Below, piece after piece: positions 8,912-18,021 of a DNA stretch of 43,834 nt. Position 1 is the stretch's first letter, and each line of letters starts with the position of its first letter. Under the pieces are notes generated by a model. That model was not told the origin of the DNA. It made no database searches and was given only the letters and a program-made list of their open reading frames with translations. The stretch spans positions 1-43,834 of the forward strand of contig JAAVCL010000020.1 of the NCBI GenBank assembly GCA_014802335.1. The letters run 5' to 3'. Source of the DNA: Bacteroides sp. (GTDB lineage Bacteria > Bacteroidota > Bacteroidia > Bacteroidales > Muribaculaceae). The translations under genes and the position numbers were made by a program.

Positions 8912-9691
8912 TCACTTATTAAGAGCTTTAAGAAAGACAATTCCGGGGTTAGCACGGCCAATGGAATCGGAAGGAGTTTCGACAAGGAACGGATGAGAGG
9001 ACTTGCCAATCCAACGCATAATACTGTCAACCCAAAGGGCAGAAGATTCCTTGGTGGGGTGAATACCATCCTTTTTACGCTTGAATTCCATTCCGGCCGA
9101 ACGGAAGAATGAACCGGGTTTACATTCGGACTCAATCATATCATTAATTCCGCTGTCTTCTTTCCAGTTTGGCGGACCGATCCATACGTATGGAATTGTA
9201 TCGATTACAGAGAGAATTTTTCTCACCTCAGGGCGTCTCACATCCGGTTTCTTAAGATAGAGTTCATTGCTTCCAAGAGAAATGAAAATCTGGGTGGGGT
9301 GAAATTTTTGGATATAATGACTGAGAGTATCATGTTCAGCCCATATCTTGGTGTTGCTTGAATCCCAGTTGACAGAATGGATTGTGTGTCCATTTTGCTT
9401 GGCATATTGAGCAAGCCTGAGGGCAAGATTGAAAGTCATGGAATCACCAAAAATAAAAATTACCTGGGATGCAGAATCAGTTTCAACTTTCTTAATTACC
9501 TGATTTTTGGATACAATAACAGTATCGGGATTAACAGCGCCGACCGAGTCAGTGATGAATAAATCGGCAATAGGAGCCTTTTTAGGAGTATAGCTTCCTA
9601 TTTTCAAATCATCGGTAAAAGCAACCCAAGTGATAAGAGCCAGCGCTACGACCAGTAGCAACCAAAGAGCAATGTAGGGTCTACGCGACAT
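8912..9691 (-). CDS. Membrane-anchored SGNH-hydrolase-like protein, probable partner of the MBOAT protein
   Basis: A 259-residue protein with one N-terminal membrane anchor (about 8-27) and an exported SGNH fold. The nucleophile block is IFGDSMTFNLA, the Asn block is ISLGSNELYL, and the C-terminal block is KKDGIHPTKES with the catalytic His. These are the Ser, Gly/Asn and His elements of the SGNH family. Proteins of this type (AlgJ/AlgX/PatB-like) finish O-acetylation started by an MBOAT protein. Its position just upstream of the MBOAT gene supports that role, which is an inference from family and context. It is the first gene of the operon. Confidence 0.85.
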   Translation of the reverse strand: MSRRPYIALWLLLVVALALITWVAFTDDLKIGSYTPKKAPIADLFITDSVGAVNPDTVIVSKNQVIKKVETDSASQVIFIFGDSMTFNLALRLAQYAKQNGHTIHSVNWDSSNTKIWAEHDTLSHYIQKFHPTQIFISLGSNELYLKKPDVRRPEVRKILSVIDTIPYVWIGPPNWKEDSGINDMIESECKPGSFFRSAGMEFKRKKDGIHPTKESSALWVDSIMRWIGKSSHPFLVETPSDSIGRANPGIVFLKALNK

Positions 9692-9772
9692 TTTTCAACA
9701 TTAAATAAATAAAAATCAGCATCTTAGCAACCTTACCTCACTTTAAATAAAGCGAGTGTGTAAAAGCAGATG

Positions 9773-9803
9773 CAAAGATACTGTTTTTTTCGTAAAAGTC
9801 AAT
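9773..9803 (-). promoter_or_regulatory. Promoter of the SGNH-MBOAT operon
   Basis: On the minus strand ATTG (9803-9800), a 19-nt spacer and TATCTTTG (9780-9773) match the Bacteroidetes promoter form. Transcription would start near 9766, about 75 nt ahead of the ATG at 9691. Confidence 0.6.
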
Positions 9804-9830
9804 CAAAAAGTTACGATAGTTATATCGTAA
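9804..9830 (-). terminator. Probable terminator of mutS2
   Basis: A 7-bp stem, TTACGAT (9811-9817) with ATCGTAA (9824-9830), is followed on the minus strand by CTTTTTG. It lies 13 nt past the mutS2 stop codon and immediately upstream of the next promoter. The stem is AT-rich, so termination may be weak. Confidence 0.5.
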
Positions 9831-9842
9831 AATATAATTATT

Positions 9843-12317
9843 TCAATCAAGGTGAACCACGGTAATTCCGGCTCCTCCAAATCGAATGTCTTCATCTTCA
9901 AAAGAGCTTACCGCCGAGTTAGCTTTAAGCTGCTGACGGATAAGAGTCTTTAAAATTCCATGTCCGGTTCCATGAAGAATTCGAACTTTTCCGGCATTAA
10001 ACTGGATGGCATCATCCAAAAAATAAGTAACTGCCTGAATGGCCTCGTCTGCACGCATGCCCCTCACATCAATCTCATTCTTGAAATTTAATTGTCGTCT
10101 TCGTGAATCCTCTGAAGTTGAAGAAGAAATTATGGAGGTAGCCGACAATGTATTTTCCTTAGGACGCTTGGCATGTTTAAGACGTTTAATCTCAACGAAT
10201 GTTCTCAATGCTCCCAAAGCAAGCTCGGCCTTATTGCCGGAAATAGAGAGTATTTTTCCGGGCATTGTTCCCCCATCGAGAGTAACATAATCTCCAACCT
10301 CAAACGATTTCTGAATTTCGGGTTTGGGAGACTCTGATTCTTTAGGTTGTTGTCGGGCCTTTTTACTTTTATGCTTCAGGGTCTTTATTTTTGAAACCTT
10401 ATCATCGTTTTTAGAACTATCGGCTGCATTTTCGGCAAATTCCTTGAGACTCTTTCTTAATTCCTTTGTTTTTTCCTTTTCAGCCTGTGCCAACCTGATT
10501 TCAAGAATGGTACGTTCGATTTTGGCATTTGTTTCAGCCAGAATCTCCTTAGCCTCCTTCCGGGCATCATCAAGAATTTCTTTACGTTTTGCTTTCAGAT
10601 CGCCCGCCACTTCTTCGTACTTTGAAAGCAGATTGTCGAGTTTATTTTCCTTCTCCTTAATATTTTGGCGTTTATTGGCCCAATATTTACGGTCGCGCGT
10701 TATTTCACTCAGATATTTATCAATGTTTACATAGTCTTCTCCGACAATTTGTTTAGCATGCTCGATCACATCTTTAGGCAAGCCCATTTTATGAGCAATA
10801 TCAATGGCAAAAGAACTGCCGGGAGTGCCGACAGAAAGCTGGAACGTCGGGCTTAATCGTGCCCGATCATAAAGCATGGCTCCATTGACAAAGCCGGGTG
10901 TATTCTCGGCAAATGTCTTAAGATTCTGATAATGAGTAGTTACCACCCCAAGACATCCGCTTTTTCCCAGTTTGTCAAGGATAGCTTGTGCCATAGCACC
11001 GCCAATCTGAGGTTCGGTTCCGGAACCCATCTCATCGGCAAGCAAAAGCGTTCGGCTATTTGCATTTTGGAGAAAGAAACGCATGTTCTTAAGATGAGAT
11101 GAATATGTGGACAAGTCGTTTTCAAACGACTGCTCATCGCCAATATCTATAAACAACCGTTTAAAGAAGCCCATGTGCGAATTGTCATAAAGAGTAGGCA
11201 ACAGGCCGCACTGCATCATGTATTGGACAATCGCCACGGTTTTAAGACACACTGACTTTCCGCCGGCATTTGGTCCGGAAATAATAAGGATTCGTTGTTC
11301 ATTTCCCAAAGTGAGATTCAGAGGCACCACTTCCCTACCCTGCTTTCTAAGCGAAAGGAAGAGTGCCGGGTGCACCGCATGATACCACTCTATTTCAGAT
11401 TTATCTTCAATATGGGGCATTGAAGCGTTGAGGTCAACGGCCAGAGTTGCCTTCGCTGCTATAAAATCAAGAAGCGCCACAACCTGACAACTCTGAGTTA
11501 TCTCATCAATGTGCGGCCTGACAGCATCTGCCAACGAAATAAGAATAGAAACTATTTCACGTTTCTCATCAAGCTGGAGTTCCCGAAGATGATTACCCGC
11601 TTCCACAACTTCCACCGGCTCAATGAAAACTGTTTTACCCGTGGCACTCTCATCATGAACAATGCCGGTAATGCTGCGTTTGGAACCGGCAGCTACAGGA
11701 AGAACGAGGCGGCCGTCGCGAATGGAGGGGGCTGCATCTTTGTCGATTATTCCTGCAGCTAAAGCACGATCCATAACACGTCTCATCGCACGCTGCATGG
11801 AACCCTGAGCCGCTTTAATCGACTGTCTGATTTCGTAGAGTTTCGGAGTAGCGTTATCCTTTATTTCTCCAAATTTATTAATAGCATTGTTAATAATGCG
11901 GATTAATTCCGGGAATTGTTCCAATGGCTTGATATCCTTTTCAAGTTCCGGAAAGAGAGAAACACCCGAATCATCATCCATCTGACTGTTGAAGAATGTT
12001 CTTAAATCTGCAAACGACTGCATCATGGTCTGCAACCTATATAATTTGTCGGCAGACATGAATGAGTTTAATGCCTTAATCTCTGAAAGATAGGCCACTA
12101 CATCATGACCTGAGGGAGCGGGGTAAGGAAGCCCCTGCATTTTTATGGATACCATTTCGTTTACAGAGTGCAGTTGGTGCATCACCACATCAAAATCTGT
12201 GCTGAAACTCATTGATTCCACCAATAACTTAGATTGCCTGTTGCTACATAAAGAGAATAACAGGGTGCGGATAGAATCGAAACCTATTTTATTTTCAAAA
12301 TCCTTGGGATATATCAT
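9843..12317 (-). CDS. mutS2: MutS2 family ATPase/endonuclease
   Basis: An 824-residue MutS2 protein, the usual length. It has the MutS-type core, a Walker A motif ISGPNAGGKSVCLKT (near residue 347), a Walker B region LLADEMGSGTEP, a long charged coiled-coil (roughly 530-690) and a C-terminal Smr domain beginning at EIDVRGMRADEAIQ with the HGTGHGILK motif. MutS2 proteins suppress recombination and in some bacteria act at collided ribosomes; the Smr domain is the nuclease. The N-terminal mismatch-recognition domain of MutS1 is absent, as expected. It stands alone, separated from the preceding universal stress gene by 186 nt. Confidence 0.96.
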   Translation of the reverse strand: MIYPKDFENKIGFDSIRTLLFSLCSNRQSKLLVESMSFSTDFDVVMHQLHSVNEMVSIKMQGLPYPAPSGHDVVAYLSEIKALNSFMSADKLYRLQTMMQSFADLRTFFNSQMDDDSGVSLFPELEKDIKPLEQFPELIRIINNAINKFGEIKDNATPKLYEIRQSIKAAQGSMQRAMRRVMDRALAAGIIDKDAAPSIRDGRLVLPVAAGSKRSITGIVHDESATGKTVFIEPVEVVEAGNHLRELQLDEKREIVSILISLADAVRPHIDEITQSCQVVALLDFIAAKATLAVDLNASMPHIEDKSEIEWYHAVHPALFLSLRKQGREVVPLNLTLGNEQRILIISGPNAGGKSVCLKTVAIVQYMMQCGLLPTLYDNSHMGFFKRLFIDIGDEQSFENDLSTYSSHLKNMRFFLQNANSRTLLLADEMGSGTEPQIGGAMAQAILDKLGKSGCLGVVTTHYQNLKTFAENTPGFVNGAMLYDRARLSPTFQLSVGTPGSSFAIDIAHKMGLPKDVIEHAKQIVGEDYVNIDKYLSEITRDRKYWANKRQNIKEKENKLDNLLSKYEEVAGDLKAKRKEILDDARKEAKEILAETNAKIERTILEIRLAQAEKEKTKELRKSLKEFAENAADSSKNDDKVSKIKTLKHKSKKARQQPKESESPKPEIQKSFEVGDYVTLDGGTMPGKILSISGNKAELALGALRTFVEIKRLKHAKRPKENTLSATSIISSSTSEDSRRRQLNFKNEIDVRGMRADEAIQAVTYFLDDAIQFNAGKVRILHGTGHGILKTLIRQQLKANSAVSSFEDEDIRFGGAGITVVHLD

Positions 12318-12503
12318 AAAGCGCTATTATACATTGAAAGGAATATGCAGCGTAAATTTTACAACAGCTGCAAACAACAAATGTGAAAGAAACATTGAAT
12401 TGCACAATACAGAACGAGGCGTTCAAAGAATTGAACACCTTACGATATATTAACAGCTAAAAAGAGGAAAAATTATATATCTTCAGTCCAAATGGAAAAA
12501 ACT

Positions 12504-13631
12504 TCACACCGGGAGCACAAGTAACGGAATATCTTTATCGAAAAGAATCTTGTGGGCCAAGGTTGGTTTGAAGAAACGTGAGAAAGCAGTAGACTTTTTA
12601 TTTGGCACAACAATAACATCTATATCGTGCGAATCAAGGAAAGAGCGTAATGCATCTTCAAATTTCTCCTTTCCGAGGGCGTCATAGTGGAATGAAGCAG
12701 TTGGATAAGTTTTGCTGAAGAGGGCGGCGATATCCTCAATTCTGGCGGTAACATTGGCAAATGGCCTGTCGCTAACGGGAAGAATATAAATACTTGAAGA
12801 AGGATAATCCCCGAGTTTCATAAAAGCCCTCATATTAACGATGTCTACAGGCGTAAGAGTGCAGAAGAACAGGATATTTCTGATAGAATCCTTAGAAAGC
12901 GGCGCACATTCCTCGGGCACGGTAAAGACCGGGACACGACAAGAGTCGATCACTTCGGCCGTAACACTTCCTATCAGGTCAGATTCTTTACGATGAATGC
13001 CACGTGTCGCCATCACAACCATTACGGGTTTGTTATCACGGCAATATTCGGTTATCACCTGTTCGGGCACTCCTTCCAACAGGGTTGTAGAGAAGTGTAT
13101 ATCAGGGAGACTGCCATCTTTCTGATGGTTTATGATTTGCTTTTTAAACTTAGCAAGTTGTTCAGCAGCAACGGAATGAATGTCGGTAATAGTGTCAATT
13201 TCCTCTTCCATTTCGGGCATCCCCGGATTTTCGAGATCTTCGCCGAAAGGCTCGGACGGGAAGACGGGAGCCAAGAAAGCATGCAACACGATTGGCTCGA
13301 CATTCATTTTCCGGGCAAGCACGAATCCAATCTTAACGGCTAAGATACTTGCCGGAGAGAAATCTACGGGTATGAGTAAAGAATTACCCATACCCGAAAT
13401 TTTCATAATAGACACCGGAGACGTAGATACCTGATCACTCTCAAGAATCTTAAGACCTATTTCAAGAGCAGAAACCGGAATTCTGACAGATTTTGCAGCA
13501 ACCGAAGAATCTTTAACTACAAAATCATCCAATTTCACATCAACCCCGTGAAACTTAAGAATTTCTTTAAGTCTCTCAGCTCTCTCGGGGGTGTGAACAA
13601 CCAATGTGAAATATGAATCAGAATTGCTCAT
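12504..13631 (-). CDS. Two-domain universal stress protein
   Basis: A 375-residue protein. The first 75 or so residues form a small domain (SYFTLVVHTPERAERLKEIL) resembling signal-transducing DUF2007/ACT-like folds. This is followed by a UspA domain starting at SLLIPVDFSPASILAVKIG and ending with VMVVMATRGIHRKESDLIGS and PVFTVPEE. A second, more divergent UspA domain starts at IRNILFFCTLTPVDIVNMR and ends IPLLVLPV. The first domain keeps the nucleotide-loop shape (ATRG, then GSV) in altered form. Fifteen nucleotides separate it from the upstream small HTH gene, so the two are probably co-transcribed. Family assignment is good; the ligand and the stress sensed are unknown. Confidence 0.85.
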   Translation of the reverse strand: MSNSDSYFTLVVHTPERAERLKEILKFHGVDVKLDDFVVKDSSVAAKSVRIPVSALEIGLKILESDQVSTSPVSIMKISGMGNSLLIPVDFSPASILAVKIGFVLARKMNVEPIVLHAFLAPVFPSEPFGEDLENPGMPEMEEEIDTITDIHSVAAEQLAKFKKQIINHQKDGSLPDIHFSTTLLEGVPEQVITEYCRDNKPVMVVMATRGIHRKESDLIGSVTAEVIDSCRVPVFTVPEECAPLSKDSIRNILFFCTLTPVDIVNMRAFMKLGDYPSSSIYILPVSDRPFANVTARIEDIAALFSKTYPTASFHYDALGKEKFEDALRSFLDSHDIDVIVVPNKKSTAFSRFFKPTLAHKILFDKDIPLLVLPV

Positions 13632-13646
13632 GCTCAGTGTAAATAA

Positions 13647-13904
13647 TTATTTATCTTTCTGCTCTTCAAGGATTTTAACAGCCATGTCATAAATGGTTGT
13701 ATCATCAAGCACAACGATACCACCGTCGGGCCCCGGCTCTATATGCAAACCTGCATTTTTTCCAAACTGATAATTTACACCACCGAAATAATTACGAACG
13801 GTCTGAACTGTTACATTAAGTTCATCAGCAATGCGATGAGTCGCACCGTCGGGAAGACTGTCTTTGAGACGACGGAGTTCGTTGAATGAGATGGTCTTGC
13901 TCAT
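13647..13904 (-). CDS. Small helix-turn-helix DNA-binding protein
   Basis: An 85-residue protein. The start at 13904 (MSKTISFNELRRLK) is preferred over an in-frame ATG at 14003, because the extra 33 residues look like translated leader. Residues 7-45 form a helix-turn-helix (LPDGATHRIADELNVTVQTVRNYFGG), with VTVQTVRNYF as the recognition helix. A short beta-like tail, GPDGGIVVLDDTTIYDMAVK, follows. This type is common in Bacteroidales as a tiny conserved DNA-binding protein. It is the first gene of a pair with the universal stress gene and may regulate it (inference). Confidence 0.8.
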   Translation of the reverse strand: MSKTISFNELRRLKDSLPDGATHRIADELNVTVQTVRNYFGGVNYQFGKNAGLHIEPGPDGGIVVLDDTTIYDMAVKILEEQKDK

Positions 13905-14094
13905 AGTTATAAGGATTTTAGTTAAATTTTGAGTTTTTCGATGGAGAGTAGTCTTTTTATCAATTGCTAAGTTAGTCAAAAAAAATGGTATTGCAAAGTG
14001 CAACCCATAATTTCATGACGTGTTTTTAAACATATTTTATTTTTGAACTTTTTGGATAATTATATTGGTGGGGTTGCCGAATATCCGATAAAAC

Positions 14095-14130
14095 AGCTTG
14101 CCCCGGGAGTTTATCTTCCCGAGGCAAGCT
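14095..14130 (-). terminator. Terminator at the end of the Bat operon
   Basis: GC-rich arms AGCTTGCCCCGGGAG (14095-14109) and CTTCCCGAGGCAAGCT (14115-14130) pair almost fully, with an AT-rich loop. On the minus strand the hairpin is followed by GTTTTATC. It lies 20 nt after the batE stop codon. Confidence 0.8.
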
Positions 14131-14149
14131 TATATTCATTATATCAGGG

Positions 14150-14971
14150 TTACAATTCAATAGCTTCAAAGTCTGAAGCCTGAATCCAGCCTACAAAATC
14201 AGAGTTAAGTCTCACTTTATACCATTCAGGGTTGTCAACACCGGCAGGGAAGATATCTATAATCTTCATCAGCGTACCACGGGTGAGATTAATCGGAGCC
14301 TCCTGAGACGTCAAGGATGCCTCGGTTCTGAGTTTTACTTTTGGAGAAATAATCACTCCTTCGGGTGATTGATATGAGGCAGCCATGAAAGCAAAAATGA
14401 GAGTAATCAAGGATATTCCAATAAATGCAAAACCGCCAAAGAATCCTATCTTGCGTAAAGCGACGTTGCGTGAGAAAATGTAAATGGCTGTGGCAGCAAT
14501 GAAAGCAATGAAACATACGACAGCCCATACCGCCCAAGTATTAGAAGAATGGCCCCTGACAATAAAATTTTTAATTGATGTGAAAAAGGATTCAGATTCC
14601 GAATCAAGAGAATATTTCTTACCTCTGAGTTCACTTTTGTTAGCCTCCAGCACTTTTCCATCAATATACTTAATATTTGCAGCGGCCTTTTTATTGGAAG
14701 GGTCAAGACGAAGAGCTCTTTGGTAAGCGACCATCGCTTTTCCATAGTCACCACCACGAGAATAAGCATTTCCTAAATTATACAGAATTTCAGACGAAAC
14801 TCCGTTCTCTTTTATTATTTCATTATATATTGCCACAGAAGAAGCGAACTCTCCTGCAGAATAAGCCGAGTCAGCACTAATCAACAATTGATCAGTGGTC
14901 CGAGCCTTAACACCAATGGCACCTATAGCCATGAAACATAAAAGAATATATTTAAATAAAGGGGAATTCAT
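14150..14971 (-). CDS. batE: BatE: TPR and SH3 membrane protein of the Bat operon
   Basis: I place the start at 14971 (MNSPLFKYILLCFMAIGAIG), giving 273 residues with a clean signal peptide and a 7-nt gap after batD. An upstream in-frame ATG at 15112 would overlap batD and add 47 residues without export features. Order: signal peptide, TPR repeats (ILYNLGNAYSRGGDYGKAM and following), two transmembrane segments around residues 140-205, and a C-terminal SH3-like domain (KVRLNSDFVGWIQASDFEAI). BatE is the last member of the Bacteroidetes Bat operon, linked to aerotolerance in Bacteroides. The TPR probably holds partner Bat proteins in the periplasm. Confidence 0.9.
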   Translation of the reverse strand: MNSPLFKYILLCFMAIGAIGVKARTTDQLLISADSAYSAGEFASSVAIYNEIIKENGVSSEILYNLGNAYSRGGDYGKAMVAYQRALRLDPSNKKAAANIKYIDGKVLEANKSELRGKKYSLDSESESFFTSIKNFIVRGHSSNTWAVWAVVCFIAFIAATAIYIFSRNVALRKIGFFGGFAFIGISLITLIFAFMAASYQSPEGVIISPKVKLRTEASLTSQEAPINLTRGTLMKIIDIFPAGVDNPEWYKVRLNSDFVGWIQASDFEAIEL

Positions 14972-14978
14972 GGGAAAT

Positions 14979-16817
14979 TTATTTAAATTCTTTCTCAAGG
15001 TTATTAATAATTTCAGATGCATTATTGTATGCATTTCTAAGGTTCTCCTTACCTCCTGCCGAAGAGTATTTTGCAAATTCGGCTTCATCGATAACTTTAA
15101 TAAAGTTATCAATTGCCTGATCTGAGATTCCTTTAGAGGCGAGCACCTGGCGTATATTATCGCGCATTAGTTCGGATGTGGGCATCTTAAGTTTATCGCC
15201 TAAATATCCCCATAGAGCTACAAGCAACTCATGATAGAAACGATCGGCATCGTTTTTAGACATTGCGGCGGCAGCCCTTTTCAGCCTTTTACGAGCGAGT
15301 TTATTGGCGCGACGAGAATTAAGAGCAGCCATATCCGAGTGTATTCCCACATATCTGCGATAGGCAATTACCGCAGTCAAAAGAAGGACTACGGGAATAA
15401 TATAGAACAGCCAATATGCGAAATTATATACGTATTTCCGAGGAGTTTTGGCAAGACTATTCGCATCAACAACCATAAGATTTGAATCAAATCTCACCGA
15501 CTTCTGATGTGAAGAATTAGCGGAAGCTTTACCTTTACCAACTTTTATGTCATAACCTTTGGCAACGGATGTTTCATATTTACCGGTTTCAGGATTGAAA
15601 TAAACCAATCTAACCTCGGGAATATGGAACTCACCTTCATCAAGAGGCATAAACGAATAATCGAAAGTTACACTGCCCGACGTGTTAGATGAGCCGACAG
15701 TGATGTTTTGTGACGTTTTTGGTGTAGAAACTTCAATTTCAGGAGGGTATAGAGCCCCCAGATCAGGAAGCTGCACATATTTTACATTTCCCGAGCCTTT
15801 CACGGTGTAAACTATCGAACCGGCCTGATTAGTTTTGAAATCTGCATTTTTAAGTTCAGACGAAATCGAGAATTTCCCTACTCCCCCACTGAAATCGGCA
15901 GGTTTAGGCTCGGGGAGAGATTTTACATTAATCACCAAATCGTTGGGAGTAACATTTAGTTGCAATGGTGTGCTGTAAGAAAGACTTCCCCAAAAAGCAT
16001 CATGGTAATATTCACGCTGACTGACAGAGACGGTATAGGTATTGCCTATCACCTTAAGATTTCCGGTCATCTGCGGGAAGATAATATATCTGGCCACCAC
16101 GGCAGATTTATACATCTTCCCGTTAAAAGATTCAAACTCCCATGAGGTTGATATATCATCTGACTGCTCCACCACAAAACCGTCAAATTTAGGAGAAGCT
16201 GTAGCACCGAGGAAATTCAAGCCATCGTATGTGGTATAAATTTTCAATGTGTATACGAGAGCCTGCTGTTCGTATGCATTGCTTGAAGAAACATTGGCGC
16301 GAAGAAACAGATTGCTGTCTCCTTTCCCGATATATTTAGGTTTGCCGTCATCAGCATCCGCATTATTGTTTGCAGACTGAGAAGAGGAATTGGCATTGGC
16401 ATTATTATTAGAAGGAGAACTGTCGGGGCCGGATCCGTTTCCACCAATCGAATATTTTACCTGATTACTTTTGGCATCCCCGATTGAGATGGGCCCGGCA
16501 GTATATGAACCGGGAGAAACGGCTCTATAAGTTGCTTCCCACCGTCCTGAATAACTTCCTCTGGTTACTCCATTGACAGTATAAGTCTGAGCACTTCCGC
16601 TCATCATATCAAAATAGACAAGTCGCGCACCGGAAAGTTCGGGAGCTTTCGGCTGCACGGTTGCATCTGCCACATCTATCGTGAGATAAAAAAGATCACC
16701 CTTTTCTATTTTGGCCTTTCCACGCTGAGGAGAAACCGTAATCTTTACCGAGGCGGCATTAATCAAGAGCGCGGAAAGCAATAATGTAACAATAATTATT
16801 GGAATCCTTTTAGACAT
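14979..16817 (-). CDS. batD: BatD, full length
   Basis: A 612-residue BatD protein, the usual size. It has a signal peptide (about 1-21), beta-sandwich domains in the periplasm, a low-complexity Asn/Ser linker (about 135-155) and a domain containing YYHDAFWGSLSYSTPLQLNV. A further beta domain follows (KFSISSELKNADFKTNQAGS), then one transmembrane segment (FAYWLFYIIPVVLLLTAVIA, near residue 465) and a cytosolic helical tail ending KEFK. The tail resembles that of the BatD-like gene at 20860-21855. It lies between the short BatD paralog (95 nt upstream) and batE (7 nt downstream). BatD probably works with the VWA proteins BatA and BatB at the inner membrane. Confidence 0.93.
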   Translation of the reverse strand: MSKRIPIIIVTLLLSALLINAASVKITVSPQRGKAKIEKGDLFYLTIDVADATVQPKAPELSGARLVYFDMMSGSAQTYTVNGVTRGSYSGRWEATYRAVSPGSYTAGPISIGDAKSNQVKYSIGGNGSGPDSSPSNNNANANSSSQSANNNADADDGKPKYIGKGDSNLFLRANVSSSNAYEQQALVYTLKIYTTYDGLNFLGATASPKFDGFVVEQSDDISTSWEFESFNGKMYKSAVVARYIIFPQMTGNLKVIGNTYTVSVSQREYYHDAFWGSLSYSTPLQLNVTPNDLVINVKSLPEPKPADFSGGVGKFSISSELKNADFKTNQAGSIVYTVKGSGNVKYVQLPDLGALYPPEIEVSTPKTSQNITVGSSNTSGSVTFDYSFMPLDEGEFHIPEVRLVYFNPETGKYETSVAKGYDIKVGKGKASANSSHQKSVRFDSNLMVVDANSLAKTPRKYVYNFAYWLFYIIPVVLLLTAVIAYRRYVGIHSDMAALNSRRANKLARKRLKRAAAAMSKNDADRFYHELLVALWGYLGDKLKMPTSELMRDNIRQVLASKGISDQAIDNFIKVIDEAEFAKYSSAGGKENLRNAYNNASEIINNLEKEFK

Positions 16818-16912
16818 AATTCTTGTGGTGAGTTACTAATATGAACTATTAAATTAGATATAATTTGAAAATAGAGCAGAACAGACCGTAATTTCGGAAT
16901 CATAAAAGCCCG

Positions 16913-17836
16913 CTATATCTCTATATGGCTTCTTCGGCTCGTTGATGATTTTACTTTAACATCAACGCTATCTGACTTAATTATCTTATATTTCCGGTCA
17001 GACGGGTCAAAATAATCAAACGATATCGGACCGATTTGAAGATTATCACGATTTTCAGGAATAAATGTAATCTCAAGTGTAAGCTCTGAAACCAGTTTTG
17101 AATTTACAAACTTTTCATTTCTATTTTCAGAAACAGATTTTAATTTAAGACCGTCGGAAAAAGCACTGCGATATTCAGGCATCACAGATTCGGCCAAAAT
17201 ACCGTTGCCGGAGACAGTAACGTAAGCAGTGGCCTCCTCTCCTATAAAAATGTCACCCGGGGGCAAAAAGGTGGAAATCTTGAAATCGCCCATTGAACCG
17301 GAAAAGTGAGAAGAAGATTGCGGTGTGGGCAGATTATTTATTTTAAACTTTGCTTCGTCGGGCTGACTAATATATTTATTAGTTTTCGACGTACGAACAT
17401 TACCCCAAAATGGGTCTCTGATCACAACATCTTCATCAATCCCGATTTCATATTGAGGAGCGATAAAACCATTCTTACCATTTTCAGCAACCGAAAAAAC
17501 AAATGATTCAATCGGATATTTGAAATAATCTTCATTTCCAATCTTCACTCTTGTTGCACGATTCCGAATATCAACTTTACGTAAGAATTGAAAATCTCCT
17601 TTTACAAGGGAAGGCTCGGTAATCGGATTCAGGAATGACACAGAGGGATTATTCGAGTAAAGATAAATAGAGGCCACAGCCGGTTGCCCGGCAAAAACAT
17701 CCTTCATATCCAACTCAGCCGTCATAAAAACATCTTTCGTTGAACCGGATGCACAATAAGCAATATTGATACAGCCTGAAACAAGCCATATCAACATTAA
17801 TAAGAACCCTCTATATCGAATATCTATTTTAGTCAT
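16913..17836 (-). CDS. Short BatD paralog, probable lipoprotein
   Basis: A 307-residue protein related to the middle of BatD. It shares the RDPFWGNVRTSK segment (compare HDAFWGSLSYST in BatD) and the following beta domain, KISTFLPPGDIFIGEEATAY to the FDYFDPSDRKYK motif (compare VRLVYFNPETGKYE). It lacks the BatD transmembrane segment and helical tail and ends shortly after the beta domain. The N-terminus carries a lipobox (LVSGC, Cys near 22), so it is probably membrane-anchored by lipid; cleavage after YCA is the alternative. The start codon abuts a large hairpin repeat at 17837. Its place between batC and batD suggests a role in the Bat complex. The exact function is unknown. Confidence 0.82.
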   Translation of the reverse strand: MTKIDIRYRGFLLMLIWLVSGCINIAYCASGSTKDVFMTAELDMKDVFAGQPAVASIYLYSNNPSVSFLNPITEPSLVKGDFQFLRKVDIRNRATRVKIGNEDYFKYPIESFVFSVAENGKNGFIAPQYEIGIDEDVVIRDPFWGNVRTSKTNKYISQPDEAKFKINNLPTPQSSSHFSGSMGDFKISTFLPPGDIFIGEEATAYVTVSGNGILAESVMPEYRSAFSDGLKLKSVSENRNEKFVNSKLVSELTLEITFIPENRDNLQIGPISFDYFDPSDRKYKIIKSDSVDVKVKSSTSRRSHIEI

Positions 17837-18021
17837 AAGTAGCTCTTAGAAATTAGTTTAGATTGAAGTAATTCTTAGAGGCTATGCTTCTTTTCGGTCT
17901 TTTTTTGATGGCTTTGAAATTGTTCATCAGTCGTTTAGCCCGCTAAACTCCTTCTTCTCAATTCCAAATCCATTCAAAAAATCCCCGAAAATAAGTCATA
18001 GCTAATTTCTAAGAGCTACTT
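17837..18021. repeat. Long hairpin element with conserved apical head, copy 1
   Basis: The outer arms AAGTAGCTCTTAGAAATTAG (17837-17856) and its exact complement (18002-18021) are 20/20 matched. Inner arms (about 17882-17922 and 17959-18001) also pair with small bulges. A 25-nt stretch at 17857-17881 is unpaired on the left side only. The tip (17923-17957) reads TTCATCAGTCG, then a hairpin TTTAGC-CC-GCTAAA, then CTCCTTCTTC. It fills most of the gap between batC and the short batD gene, and its left arm touches that start codon. The same head recurs at 43746-43780. No ORF or target-site duplication is evident. Confidence 0.85.

Noticed and set aside
16905..16935. AGCCCGCTAT near the end of the short batD gene, resembling the hairpin head
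   Set aside because: Only about ten bases match, the flanking TTCATCAGTCG and CTCCTTCTTC are absent and there are no arms; treated as chance.
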